The translations under genes were made by a program, and so were the position numbers. Shown in pieces: positions 23,017-34,188 of a stretch of DNA of 64,000 bases (its first letter is position 1; the number at the start of each line of letters is the position of its first letter). This stretch comes from Rhodamnia argentea (taxonomy: Eukaryota; Streptophyta; Magnoliopsida; Myrtales; Myrtaceae): NCBI RefSeq assembly GCF_020921035.1, contig NC_063150.1:32473826-32537825 (forward strand). Direction: 5' to 3'. Under the pieces are notes generated by a model that was given only the letters and a program-made list of their open reading frames with translations, was not told the origin of the DNA and searched no databases.

Positions 23017-24439
23017 GGAAAAAATTACAAAAAAAAGTCTTAAACCTATTGCAATTGTGCCAATTCAGTCCCGAATCTTTTTTTTTTTTTTTTACTGTTT
23101 CAGTCATAAACTTTTTGCAATTGAGTCACTTCAACCCATTCGGCCAAATTTAACTTGCCAGCGCTGACATGGATGTTGGATGACATCGGCCGTGAGACCA
23201 CATAATAGTTTAACATACTTTTTAAACTTTTTTGATTTTCTTTTTCCTTTTGTTCCTTTTGTTTGTCTTTTCTGCCTTGTTCTTCTTCTTCCTCTGGCCA
23301 GGCTTGGCAAAGGCAACGGTAGGCTCAGGCGATGCTCGCCCCCGCCTGCCACTGGCGAGGGCGAGCCTTACCGACACTGAGCGAGGCAACGCGCGAGGCT
23401 ATCGGAGGGACAAGAAACCCAGCAAACAACGTGAGATAGAGTTGCGGTGAGAGATATATCCCCAACCCGACACCGGCGTCCCTCGCAGTGCTAGAGAGTT
23501 CCGCGACCACGTCGCCGCAGGCTTGACCGCATGGAGCAATCCGTGTGCTCGCTCGGCCAAAGGCAGAAGCCGTCGTGGTGCTTGGCAATGAGGATCACAT
23601 GCGAGAATACGGCTTGCTTCACTAGCTGACCCACCGGACAGTATCGAGGCGCGTGGGGTGGAAAGCGGAGGGATCCACGTGGTCGGAGCCGGCCACTCGA
23701 AGTCGGTGAAGGTGTCGGGTTCGAAGTGCAGGAAAAGGGCCATGGAGGAGGACTGCCATTGAAGCTGCAGTGGTGGAGGTTTCGGGGTTGAGTCAGCGGA
23801 TTGGACGAGACAATCACAAAGAAGAGGAAGAAGAAAGGAGAGAGATTGATAGTGTGAAGAGGGTCAATAACGTTTTTGGAGAAATGGGTCTCGCATATCG
23901 TGAGGTCATTGACTTCTTCATCGTTCGCTGACGTCGTCGCTAGAGAGAGAGGGAGATCAGAGGAGGCATTCACGTTAACACAGGGAGTTTCAGAGGAAAA
24001 AAACGTTATTCCTCAATTTTCTGTGTATTTTCTTCTATATCTGTTACAATGATCTATATATAAAGAGAGAGGAATAAAAGACTCCTAAAAATGCATAACA
24101 TTTAATTTAACTAATTACAACTTATACACGTATTTTACAGCTCATTCCCACAGTTTAGTCATGGCGAGTTGGGTATGAGTGTTGCTCAATCGTTGTCCCC
24201 ACTCGATCCTCCACTGTAGAAACCAATTGGTGTTTGATTCCGGCGAAGTCAAGCCAACTAGAGGAAGAAGAAGAACAGAGCGAAAAACAAAAAAGGAAAG
24301 AAAAAGAAAAAAATAAAAATAAAAAATTTAAAAATATTAAAATATTATGTCACAGGATGGGCGACGTCCACGTTAAGGTTTAGAATTGAATTAGTACGAT
24401 TGCAATAGGTTTATGATTTTTTTTTTTGGTAATTTTCCC
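23017..24439. mobile_element. Pack-MULE-type element carrying a fucosidase gene fragment, copy 1 (1423 bp)
   Basis: The ends are inverted (left GGAAAAAATTACAAAAA, right on the other strand GGGAAAATTACCAAAAA), followed on both sides by TAAACCTATTGCAAT. A 9-bp target duplication is CAATTTAAT at 23008-23016 (one mismatch) against CAATTTGAT at 24440-24448. The interior holds part of an alpha-L-fucosidase gene. No transposase is present. The duplication length points to the Mutator superfamily. Confidence 0.85.
23445..23770 (-). pseudogene. Captured alpha-L-fucosidase fragment, copy 1
   Basis: Three shifting minus-strand frames together give the plant alpha-L-fucosidase N-terminal region (the FUC1 family, GH29): LQWQSSSMALFLHF, then FTDFEW, then DPSAFHPTRLD, then VILIAKHHDGFCLWPSEHTD, then GDVVAELSSTARDAGVGLG. 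The motif KHHDGFCLW is diagnostic. Frame breaks between these pieces and the lack of the rest of the gene mean it is not functional. It lies between the TIRs of the mobile element, so it was probably captured. Confidence 0.85.
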
Positions 24440-24824
24440 CAATTTGATGTCTATAGAGGACCCATAGCCTAACATTGAAGGAGGATAGCCAAGTGCATAA
24501 GCCATGAAAGGGTCAACAAAAAGAGCGTTGTCATGTCTCAAAGTCTAATTCCATTTTTTCCCGTTCATTCATTCATCATAATTCCCAATGATTATAAGAA
24601 ATTGTGTTTTACTTTAATAAAAAAATACACTAATCGTTGACTAGCGACAATTGTCTTCATTTGATGGATAATTTTCCCATTACATGATATGCCAAAGTCG
24701 ATGAATTCCACGTATACACCTTCGGATTTTCGTAGGGCTGGTCGATTTTTGTCACTTGGATGCCCCAAATACGCTGATCAGATCATGCAGAAATAGAACG
24801 AGAGATGCATGGCTTCTGCTGAGA

Positions 24825-26362
24825 CTAAAAGGGTTGCTTCTGCAACCAACCATCTTGATTTATGAATGTGTTGACATCGGTCAACCTCTGTAACTCCTCA
24901 CCTGATAGTGTCTTCTCCCACTTGACTCGCTTGGACATGTCTGCCCCAGGCCCGGTGCATTGATACTCTGCGTAGGTTATTGTCCCCCTGTTCATCAAAT
25001 TTCCAAGAGAATAAAGCAATTTAATTGCCATTTTTCATGCATTAGTTCAAGCATCAGCATCTGTTGAGGAACTGAAACTTCCTTACTCTTGACCGGCGTA
25101 TCTCCACGAGTCCCATCCCTTTGGCACCACAACGTTTGAGAGATCTGTCTTGTAAAACACTACTCTTGAGTACTGCCTATACGCCCTTCCAAGGTAGACA
25201 GGCCCCGTACCCACCACGGAACCCTGGTTGAAGACGTACCCGCTAGTGTCCGCCGCGCTCTCGCGGCCCTGAGCCGTGATGTAGCCTGCCAATCCACCAC
25301 CTAGGATGTCCGTGCTTGCGTTTATCTTGCAGCCCTGCATATAATCTTTGCTTTGCTAAGTTCTAAATTACTTTATGGCTGCAACCACAGTTTATGGAGA
25401 AATGACGGGTTTCACTTATATTTTGTTCTTGCTTGACCTGATAGATGGATTGGCCTCCGCCCCAGATGAAATCCGCGGCACCCTCAATGTAACAGGACTC
25501 GAAGTAGTGACGCCCTTGGAAGTCTGTCAACGTGTCTTGCACGCTTATAAACGCGCATTGGTAGAATGAGACTTTGTCCGACGTTACTTGAAGCGCCGGA
25601 GCTGGCTTGAACGAACTCCAATCCCCGCGTCGTGTCATTGCGTTGTAGGTGTTCTGCCAAGAATTCCGCCCGGGTCAAATATTTCTTGGAACTTGAAATA
25701 AATGGAGTAAATGTTATGCATACTCCAATCGAATCTGCACTCAATCGATCATAACACGAAGTGCCTGAGGTCGACGACAGATGTACTGAAGTCCATACAG
25801 AATGAAATATGAGGACCAAAGAATAGGGAAATGCATGAGATTAGCTCGTTTTAAGGACAAAACATAGAAAAAATTAATGAAGGCTAGCTCTTACCTTGAA
25901 GCCTATATTCCTAGCTTTGAAATTTTCTGCATAAAGCGTGAAGGTAGCGCTTTCATTAACCTCACCCCCGTCGGCCCACTCGATCATGGTGTTACTTGCC
26001 GAGTTCCCTTCGAGGACGATGCATGGCTTGTCTTCAGGAATTGCAACCTTTTCTCTGCCAAAAAAATTCAACACTAACATATTTTTTTTCCCTTTTCAAG
26101 GGCTAGCTTAAGTCACATGAAATATCACATCCTTTTTAACCTACTTATAATTCCCGGGCTTAACCAGGATGCGAGTCCAGACGCTGTTCTTTGCCGGCAC
26201 GGAGTCGATGGCTCGTTGCACCGTGGTGTATTGTCCATGGCCCGACTGATCGACGACGATGGTCGCCGAGTCTTGATTTTGACTGCTGCAGACTTGGCTG
26301 AAGCTAACCTTTGACAGGCTCCACAGAGCCAGCACGAGAGCAGTGAAGAATGGAGACTGCAT
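24825..26362 (-). CDS. Pectin methylesterase A1, 334 aa, intact
   Basis: Five exons join in frame: 26362-26145, 26054-25895, 25653-25438, 25334-25087, 24987-24825 (1005 nt, all GT-AG). The enzyme (CE8 family) removes methyl groups from cell-wall homogalacturonan. Residues 1-22 form a signal peptide ending VSFS, so the product is secreted. There is no inhibitor-like pro-domain. Family motifs seen are GNYKEKV (GxYxE), QDTL with one catalytic Asp, GAADFIWG with the second catalytic Asp, LGRAY with the substrate Arg, and GWDSW. The usual QAVAL motif is replaced by a variant around PAPALQV, so one conserved Gln is not obvious. Length fits the pro-less PME group. Its twin A2 differs at about 14 residues. 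A TATA box lies 67-73 bp upstream. Confidence 0.92.
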
Positions 26363-26428
26363 ATTGAGCTAAAGAAATGATTCAAGGACCAGAGAGAATT
26401 GAGGCAAATCGAAGCTGTACATCTGTAG

Positions 26429-26435
26429 CTTTATA
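26429..26435 (-). promoter_or_regulatory. TATA box of PME A1
   Basis: TATAAAG on the minus strand, 67-73 bp before the ATG of A1, in a block that is conserved upstream of A2. Confidence 0.65.
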
Positions 26436-28236
26436 GTGCAACTTAGGCAAGCAAATATGGGAAAGATCACAAAAAATCTATTCTGTCCTATGTATCTTAA
26501 GGCACTCATTGATGATCTTGCATAAGTTCAAGAGCAGACTCTTAGGGCAAAAGTTCTCTGGATTTGTTTACAAAGGAGCCCGTTGTATTAAAGGATTGGT
26601 TGTATTTTTAAGCAATGGCATGAGAACGATCTTCTCTAACCAAATTTAACAAACTAGACTTTATAGTGTGTTAAAAAGCCGTTCCCCGCCGCGTAATTGA
26701 CTATCAGCCGACCAAAACTCGAAGCTACTACCGCTCAAAAGCGGCATCATCAAAAGGAAAATGGAAAGAAAAAGGAAAGTGGAATCTCCTGGAGATGGCT
26801 CGAGCATGGAATGGATTGTTTATCTTTCGAGGTATAGACCTTCTCACTCCTCAGGAAGGAGGAGAAATTTCTATTTTATTGAAAAAAATTCCTAATTGAT
26901 TTTGAAGTTAATAGAACAATACAAGTTCTCTAGAATATGAGTTAATACAGTGTAATCTTGTAACTCGAGCTCTCCGTCAGCTCAGATTATGAGGGAGTAC
27001 TTCAGACGGAACATCTAGATTCGTATGAGATGAAATCAAGGAGTTGATTAAGAGATATTATATTATCACAACGGATAGCAAATCGAGTTGGATTTGTTTT
27101 CGAAGATTAGCAATTATGAAGACTATTCTATATCTATTAAAGACATGGATTCGGGAAGAAGAGGATTTATTTGCTAAAGAAGAATTATATCTTTGGTAAC
27201 TCATATCTTGATTGTATGGGCGATCGAATCAACTGGGAATTCTATTATTATTTCTCAACGGCTACGAAATCCTTCTTATGCAATATTGTCCAATGGGTTA
27301 ATTATAGAGTGAACCTCTAAAGACCTTGCAATGTTTAGTTTGATGGTGGAGGAGAATAAAACGATACATCAAAGCTAAAGAGAGCACGAGAGTCAAGAAT
27401 AAAAATTCCAAAGTTCAAGAAAGTTTCATTATTCTTGATCCAAACACTGTAGTGCTAAGAGGTTTTCATTCAAAGTGATTGAGCGTTAGATGGATTGGTC
27501 TATTAACTCAAGGATCATCATTAATTTGTAATTTCTGAGCTATTCACTAGTGAAATCCAGTTGATTAGATGTCAGCATGAAGAAGTGGACGTGGGCTTGA
27601 TCAAAACCGAACTACTATAAAATTTATGCACATATTCTCTATCCGTTAAACTCTCTTTATATTACTCTTGATAGTTGATTTGTATGCAAATAGATTCTGA
27701 GGCCATCTCGGATCCTGCTCTCAATTAGACTCTGAGCTAAGATCTGAATTTGTTTCATTGATTTCCACATTATTTCTAAGTTTCAAAAACACCTATTCAT
27801 TCCCGCTAGCTGATTACGCTAGCTGTAACATATTTTACGCTTGCCATCAAAACAAGCGGCATTGAAATGAAAGGACAGCTTGTGGCACCTTAATGAATTG
27901 TAGGAATCGATCCCGGCCTAAGTTATCGACAACAATTTTCACGAGAACTTGATTGCGATCACATGAGGACATTGCTTAAGCTAGCATTGATAAACTTTGA
28001 GTTGACCATTAAGAGAGTACTTATGAATGAAGTCACGTTATGCAACTGCATTTTTTGAGTTGCAGAAAGATTTGAAGTTCACAGAACATTGAAACATATC
28101 CAAGCTGCATCTATTGATTGTTGCTTTTGAGCGGTATATTGAAGTACAAGGGTCAAAGCCAGCGTAGCTTGACTGTACTATTAAGAAGACTAGAGAAAGG
28201 AAAAGAATCCAAAAACTGAAGCTTTCCCTGACGATG
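26436..28236. other. Spacer between PME A1 and B1
   Basis: The left part is the A1 upstream region, similar to the flank of A2 and of pseudogene C. The rest is AT-rich and collinear with 34189-35989. No gene or recognisable mobile element was seen. Confidence 0.55.
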
Positions 28237-29570
28237 TTATAGTACAGAACTAGGCTGCTGCTCTCTCTATCCATCTCCATCGACGAAACTCGAGTCGATA
28301 TAGTGAGACAGCTCTTTATTATCCAGCTTCTTCATCCTATTCACTCTCCTGGACATACTCGCTCCAAGTCCATCGCATTCTACTTCTGCATAGGTTATGG
28401 TACACCTGAAAAAAAGATAACAGTTTCTGGAATTACTAACTCGAATCAGATCGATGGATGATCAATATGAATTGAGTACAGTAAGGGAGAGGACAATAGT
28501 CTTACTCGTGGCCCGCGTGCTTCCACGAAGACCAACCTTCGGGAATGATGACATCGGACATGGTTGTCTGGTAAAATATCACTGTCGAGATGGCTCGTAA
28601 GCCCTTCCAAGGTAAGATTTACCATTTCCTATTATGGCGCAGTTCTTGAACATGAAACCATTTGTTGCTCCTCGTCCGGCAGGCCTTGAGCGGTGATGTA
28701 ACCCGGAACACCTCCGAGGTGGGCATCGATACCATTAATAATGAAACGCTGCATCAAATATACCTCCTTTTAACTTTCTTCATCCAATTCACTCAACTGA
28801 AGAACCGACAAGCATAGCTGATGCAAGGAATTTCGGGTATCCCAGCTAATCCCAAATGCAACTAAAAACAACTATGATGATATAGATAATAAAGTAAAGG
28901 AAATGATCACGGCTTGGAACCCGGTATAAGGATTGCCCGCTACCCCAAATGAAGTCCGCTGCGCCTTCGATGTAGCAGGTATCAAAGAAGTGGCGGCCTT
29001 GATAGTTGCTCAGCGTGTCCTGAATGCCCACAAAGGCTCATTTGCGGAACATTACCTTATCTCCCATTACCATGGTCGTCAGTGCCCACGTAATGTTTCT
29101 AGCATTGTATGTATTCTATCAATTAAGGAAATTCTCCAAAGTTAGAGCAATCAGAAGTTTAGGAGATTGATCCGGGCTGAGACATAAGCAGCGATCATCG
29201 AATTACTCAAACAACACTCCTTTTACCTTAAAAGTTATATGTGTTGCGAGAAAATTATCTGCGAACAATGAGAAGGTGGAGTTCTTACTGACATCTCCAG
29301 CATCTCCCCACTGGATCACAGTATCCCTGCTGCCTTCTCCTTCAAGGTATATGAATTGTCTCTCTTTTTGCTATTTGGACCTTTTCACTGCACAGCAAGA
29401 GGAAACTAAACTAAGCTTAAAGGAAATTTACACACACTGTGGACTGATGCAAAGAGGCGTGGATCGGGGTGCGAAACATACGTGTAAGTACCGGTCTTAA
29501 TATGGTTGCGTATCCAAGCGTTGTTGTTCAGCGGAACAGAATCAATTGCCGCTTGAACCGTAGTGAAGTT
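28237..29570 (-). pseudogene. Pectin methylesterase pseudogene B1, truncated by the duplication junction
   Basis: Exon positions match B2: exon 1 remnant 29570-29482, exon 2 29387-29227, exon 3 29115-28921, exon 4 28748-28506, exon 5 28405-28237. Lesions seen directly: exon 1 loses its start and signal peptide at the junction; exon 2 has one extra A (161 nt instead of 160) and shifts frame; exon 3 has TGA where B2 has AGC (after MFRK); exon 4 is 2 nt short; exon 5 has TAG in place of the Trp in DGDGW. The catalytic region GAADFIWG is still readable in exon 3. B1 keeps the ancestral end of exon 1 (IKTGTYT then a GT donor) that B2 has lost. Confidence 0.92.
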
Positions 29571-29696
29571 AAAGCGCAGGCTCTTAAAAGAGGAAGTTTT
29601 CCCGGATTTGTTTACAGAGGAGCCAGTTGCATTAAAGGAGAGGTTGTATTTCTTGGCAGTGGCAATAGGACATCCTTCTCTAACCAAGTTTAGCAA
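29482..29696 (-). other. Chimeric open frame across the duplication junction
   Basis: From ATG at 29696 an open frame of about 42 codons of former PME upstream sequence continues in frame into the B1 exon 1 remnant (FTTVQAAIDSVPLNNNAW ... GTYT) and reaches its normal splice donor at 29481. The added part has no signal peptide. Because later exons of B1 are broken, at best a truncated product could be made. Confidence 0.6.
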
Positions 29697-29857
29697 ACTA
29701 GACTTTATAGTTTGTTAAAAAGCCGTTCCCGACCGCATAATCGATTATTAGCTAACCAAAACTCAAAGCTAATACTGCTCAAAGGCGGCATTCAACGAAA
29801 GGAAAACGTGGACACTCCTGTGGATGGTTCGACCATGAAATGGACCTTCTCACTCCG

Positions 29858-29909
29858 GAAGAAGAAGGAGAAGAAGAAGAAGAAGAAGAAGAAGAAGAAG
29901 AAGAAGAAG
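29858..29909. repeat. GAA microsatellite
   Basis: About 16 GAA/GAAG-type units on the plus strand. The matching place in unit 1 (about 21929-21942) has only a short run, so it expanded or shrank after the duplication. Confidence 0.85.
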
Positions 29910-30975
29910 CCTCTATTTATGACATTGAAATAACATTGTAGGTGTTTTTCCGAGAATTCCGTCTGGATCAAATATCTCTCGGAACTTGGAATAAACGGAG
30001 CAAATGTTATGTATACTCAATCAAATTTGCACTCAATTAATCATAACACGAAGTACGTGAGGTCGAAAATATCCGTATCACCAAATTTAAAGTTGAAATC
30101 AAATTTGTACTTTAGTCATATCACGATGTAAGAGGGTTTAGTATCAACAGATACAAAGTCAAAATGCTTTGCAATCAAATACTTGTTAGTACCTTGCTCC
30201 TCTGCTTTGTATTTGAATTCAAGTTCATTCCAAATGACTCTAGCAAATTTCAACTCATTGAATAAATCATACAATCAATCGGACAATATGTTGAGAATAT
30301 GCACTCAACAGAGTAATTCGTCCTCTTCATGTATTTTTTATTACTTACATTTTAAATTCAATAATTATACAATAACTTTGTGCCACAATGAAATCGTGTG
30401 ATTGTTCACAAAGGAGTAACAATTATTTTTTTGGTATTATTTAATTTCGAATTTTATATATTGCCTAACGATTATTAGGCGCTCTTACAACCTTTGAAAC
30501 ATTGTGTATATTCGAACATAATTTCTTAACTTTTGGAAGATTGTATCCGTTCGGACATAACTTTTTAAACTTTAAAAGGTTGTATACGTTCAAATATTTT
30601 TGCTACAAATTACTAAATATTTCTATTTAATTTATAGCTCTCATAGTTTCGTTTCTTAAAAAGGAGATACATCTTTATTTCCAAATGTTTTCCCATTGAG
30701 AGTTTTTGAAGAAATATCAAAATTAATATGTGATATTTTCATTGTGAGACTCTATCGTCTCATGGAGAACTATTAACAATGCTGTGGGGCAAATAATTGA
30801 TTTAATTTTAATGAATTATATGTGCAACATTGGAGGGAGAATCAATTAAGGTCATGAATCAAGACATGGTGAAATTGGACCGATTTGCTTGTAATAATTT
30901 CGCTTGTTTGAGAGACAAGATGATGTTTCTTCTTATTGCCTTGAAGATTTCCTGTATTCTAAATCCCAATTTGAT

Positions 30976-32192
30976 GGGAAAAATTACCAAAAAAGTTATA
31001 AACCTATTGCATTTGTGCCAATTTAGTGTTAAACCTTTTTGTTTTACCGATTCAGTTATAAATTTTTTGTACTCGTGTCATTTTAGTCCATCTTACCAAA
31101 TTTGGCCTACTGGCGCCGACGTGAATGTCGGTTGGCACCTGTCGTCCGATGACATCATATTTTAACATATTTTTTGGACTTTTTGGTTTTCTTTTCCATT
31201 TTGTTCTTTTCTTTGTGTTTTCTACCTTGTTCTTCTTCTTCCTCTGGCCAGGCATGGCAGAGGCGACAGTCGGCTTAGGCCATGCTCGCCCCCGCCGGCC
31301 ACTGGTGAAAAGCCGTCGTGGTGCTTGGCAATGAGGATCATACGCAAGAAATCTGGCTTGCTTCACTCGCCGACCCACTGGACAGTATCGAGGCGCGTGG
31401 GGTGGAAAGCGGAGGGATCCACGTGGTCGGAGCCAGCCACTCGAAGTCGGTGAAGGTGTCGGGTCCGAAGTGCAGGAAAAGGGCTATGGAGGAGGACTGC
31501 CATTGAAGCTGCAGTGGTGGAGGTTTCGGGGTTGAGTCAGCGGATTGGACAAGACAATCGCAAAGAAGAAGAAGAAGAAAGGAGAGAGATTGATAGTGTG
31601 AAGAGGGTCAATAATGTTTTTGGAGAAATGGGTCTCGCATATCGTGAGGTCATTGACTTCTTCATTGTTCGCTGACGTCGTTGCTAGAGAGAGAGAGAGA
31701 GGGAGATCAAAGGACGCATTCACGTTAACACAGAGAGTTTTAGAGGAAAAAAACGTTATTCCTCAATTTTTTGTATATTTTCTTCTATATCTCTTACCGT
31801 GATCTATATATAAAGAATGAGAGGAATAAAAGACTCCTAAAAATGCATTACATTTAATTTAACTAATTACAACTCATACACGTATTTTATAGCTCATTCC
31901 CACAGTTTAATCACGGCGAGTTGGGTATGAGTGTTGCTCAGTTGTTGTCCCCACTCGATCCTCCACTATAGAAACCAATTGGTGTTTGATTCTGGCGAAG
32001 TCAAGCCGACTAGAGAAAGAAGAAGAACAGAGTGAAAAAAAAAGGAAAGAAAAAAATGAAAAAAATGAAAATTTAAAAATTTAAAAATATTAAAATATTA
32101 TGTCACCGGATGGCCGACGTTCATGTCAAGATTTAGGATTGAATTGACACAATTGCAATAGGTTTAAGATTTTTTTCTTTGGTAATTTTCCC
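30976..32192. mobile_element. Pack-MULE-type element carrying a fucosidase fragment, copy 2 (1217 bp)
   Basis: The ends are GGGAAAAATTACC and, at the right, GGTAATTTTCCC. The 9-bp target duplication CAATTTGAT is perfect at 30967-30975 and 32193-32201. This is the same insertion as 23017-24439, copied by the tandem duplication, with an internal deletion of about 200 bp. Confidence 0.9.
31303..31514 (-). pseudogene. Captured alpha-L-fucosidase fragment, copy 2 (deleted)
   Basis: The same GH29 fragment as at 23445-23770. It keeps the ALFLHF/FTDFEW and DPSAFHPTRLD parts, but a deletion ends it within KHHDGF. It is not functional. Confidence 0.8.
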
Positions 32193-32580
32193 CAATTTGA
32201 TGTCTATAGAGGACCCATAGCCTAACATTGAAGGAGGATAGCCAAGTGCATAAACCATGAAAGGGTCAACAAAAAGAGTGTTATGATATCTCAAAGTCTA
32301 ATTCCATTCTTTCCCGTTCGTTCATTCATCATAATTCCCAATGATTATAAGAAATTGTGTTTTACTTTAATTAAAAAAAATACTAATCGTTGAATAGTGA
32401 CAATTGTCTTCATTTGATGGATAATTTTCCCATTACATGATATGCCAAAGTCGATGAATTCCACGTATACACCTTCGGAACATTTTCACAGGGCTGGTCG
32501 ATTTTTGTCACTTGGAAGCCCCAAATAAGCTGATCAGATCATGCAGAAATAGAACGAGAGATGCATGGCTTCTGCTGAGA

Positions 32581-34115
32581 CTAAAAGGGTTGCTTCTGCA
32601 GCCAACCATCTTGATTTATGAATGTGTTGACATCGGTCAACCTCTGTAACTCCTCACCTGATAGTGTCTTCTCCCACTTGACTCGCTTGGACATGTCTGC
32701 CCCAGGCCCGGTGCATTGATACTCTGCGTAGGTTATTGTCTCCCTGTTCATCAAATTTCCAAGAGAATAAAGCAATTTAATTTCCATTTTTCATGCATTA
32801 GTTCAAGCATCAGCATCTGTTGAGGAACTGAAACTTCCTTACTCTTGACCAGCGTATCTCCAGGAGTCCCATCCCTTTGGCACCACGACGTTTGAGAGAT
32901 CTGTCTTGTAAAACACTACTCTTGAGTACCGCTCATACGCCCTTCCGAGGTAAACGGGCCCCGTACCCACCACGGAACCCTGGCTGAAGACGTACCCGCT
33001 AGTGTCCGCCGTGCTCTCGCGGCCCTGAGCCGTGATGTAGCCTGCCAATCCACCACCTCGGATGTCCGTGCTCGCGTTTATCTTGCAGCCCTGCATATAA
33101 TCTTTGCTTTGCTAAGTTCTAAAATACTTTGTGGCTGCAACACAGTTTATGGAGAAATGACGGGTTTCACTTAAATTTTGTTCTTGCTTGACCTGATAGA
33201 TGGATTGGCCTCCGCCCCAGATGAAATCCACGGCACCCTCAATGTAACAAGACTCGAAGTAGTGACGCCCTCGGAAGTCTGCCAGCGTGTCTTGCACGCT
33301 TATAAAGGCGCATCGGTAGAACGAGACTTTGTCCGATGTTACTTGAAGCGCCGGAGCCGGCTTGATCGAACTCCAATCCCCGCGTCGTGTCATTTCGTTG
33401 TAGGTGTTCTGCCAAGAACTCCGTCCGGGTCAAATATTTCTTGGAACTTGAAATAAACGGAGTAAATGTTATGCATACTCGAATCGAATCTGTACTCAAT
33501 CGATCATAACACGAGGTGCCTGAGGTCGACGACAGATGTACTGAAGTCCATACAGAATGAAACATGAGGACCAAAGAATAGGGAAATGCATGCGATTAGC
33601 TCGTTTTAAGGACAAAAAATAGAAAAAATTAATGAAGGCTATCTCTTACCTTGAAGCCTATATTCCTAGCTTTGAAATTTTCTGCAAAAAGCGTGAAGGT
33701 AGCGCTTTCATTAACCTCACCCCCGTCGCCCCACTCGATGATGGTGTTACTTGCCGAGTTCCCTTCGAGGACGATGCATGGCTTGTCTTCAGGAATTGCA
33801 ACCTTTTCTCTGCAAAAAAAATTCAACACTAACATTTTTTTTCCCTTTTCAAGGGCTAGCTTAAGTCACATGAAATATCACATCCTTTTTAACCTACTTA
33901 TAATTCCCGGGCTTAACCAGGATGCGAGTCCAGACGCTGTTCTTCGCCGGCACGGAGTCGATGGCTCGTTGCACCGTGGTGTATTGTCCATGGCCCGACT
34001 GATCGACAATGATGGTCGCCGAGTCTTGATTTTGACTGCTGCAGACTTGGCTGAAGCTAACCTTCGACAGGCTCCACAGAGCCAGCACGACAGCAGTGAA
34101 GAATGGAGACTGCAT
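32581..34115 (-). CDS. Pectin methylesterase A2, 334 aa, intact
   Basis: Five exons: 34115-33898, 33809-33650, 33408-33193, 33090-32843, 32743-32581 (1005 nt, same exon lengths as A1). It is a secreted CE8 enzyme acting on wall pectin, with signal peptide at residues 1-22 and no pro-domain. Motifs GNYKEKV, QDTL, LGRAY and GWDSW match A1. Next to the second catalytic Asp, A2 has GAVDFIWG where A1 has GAADFIWG; GxVDFIxG is the more common family form. Other changes include QDTLADFRG against QDTLTDFQG and YERYS against YRQYS. The reading frame, splice sites and TATA box are preserved, so both copies are probably active. Confidence 0.92.
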
Positions 34116-34181
34116 ATTGAGCTAAAGAAATTATTCAAGGACCAGAGAGAATTGAGGCAAATTGAAGCTGTACATTTGTAG

Positions 34182-34188
34182 CTTTATA
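34182..34188 (-). promoter_or_regulatory. TATA box of PME A2
   Basis: TATAAAG on the minus strand, about 67-73 bp before the A2 ATG, at the position matching the A1 TATA box. Confidence 0.65.

Larger units (their letters stand above)
21715..29570. repeat. Tandem duplication, unit 1 (about 7.86 kb)
   Basis: This block is repeated in direct orientation as 29571-37265. It contains the PME C upstream region, a fucosidase-carrying element, PME A1 and PME B1. The repeats are collinear, with A1 and A2 offset by about 7.75 kb. Small insertions and deletions, including an internal deletion in the mobile element, explain the length difference. Confidence 0.92.

Noticed and set aside
23325-23973. Minus-strand frames taken alone as new genes
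   Set aside because: Each contains only part of the alpha-L-fucosidase signature; together they are one decayed captured fragment.
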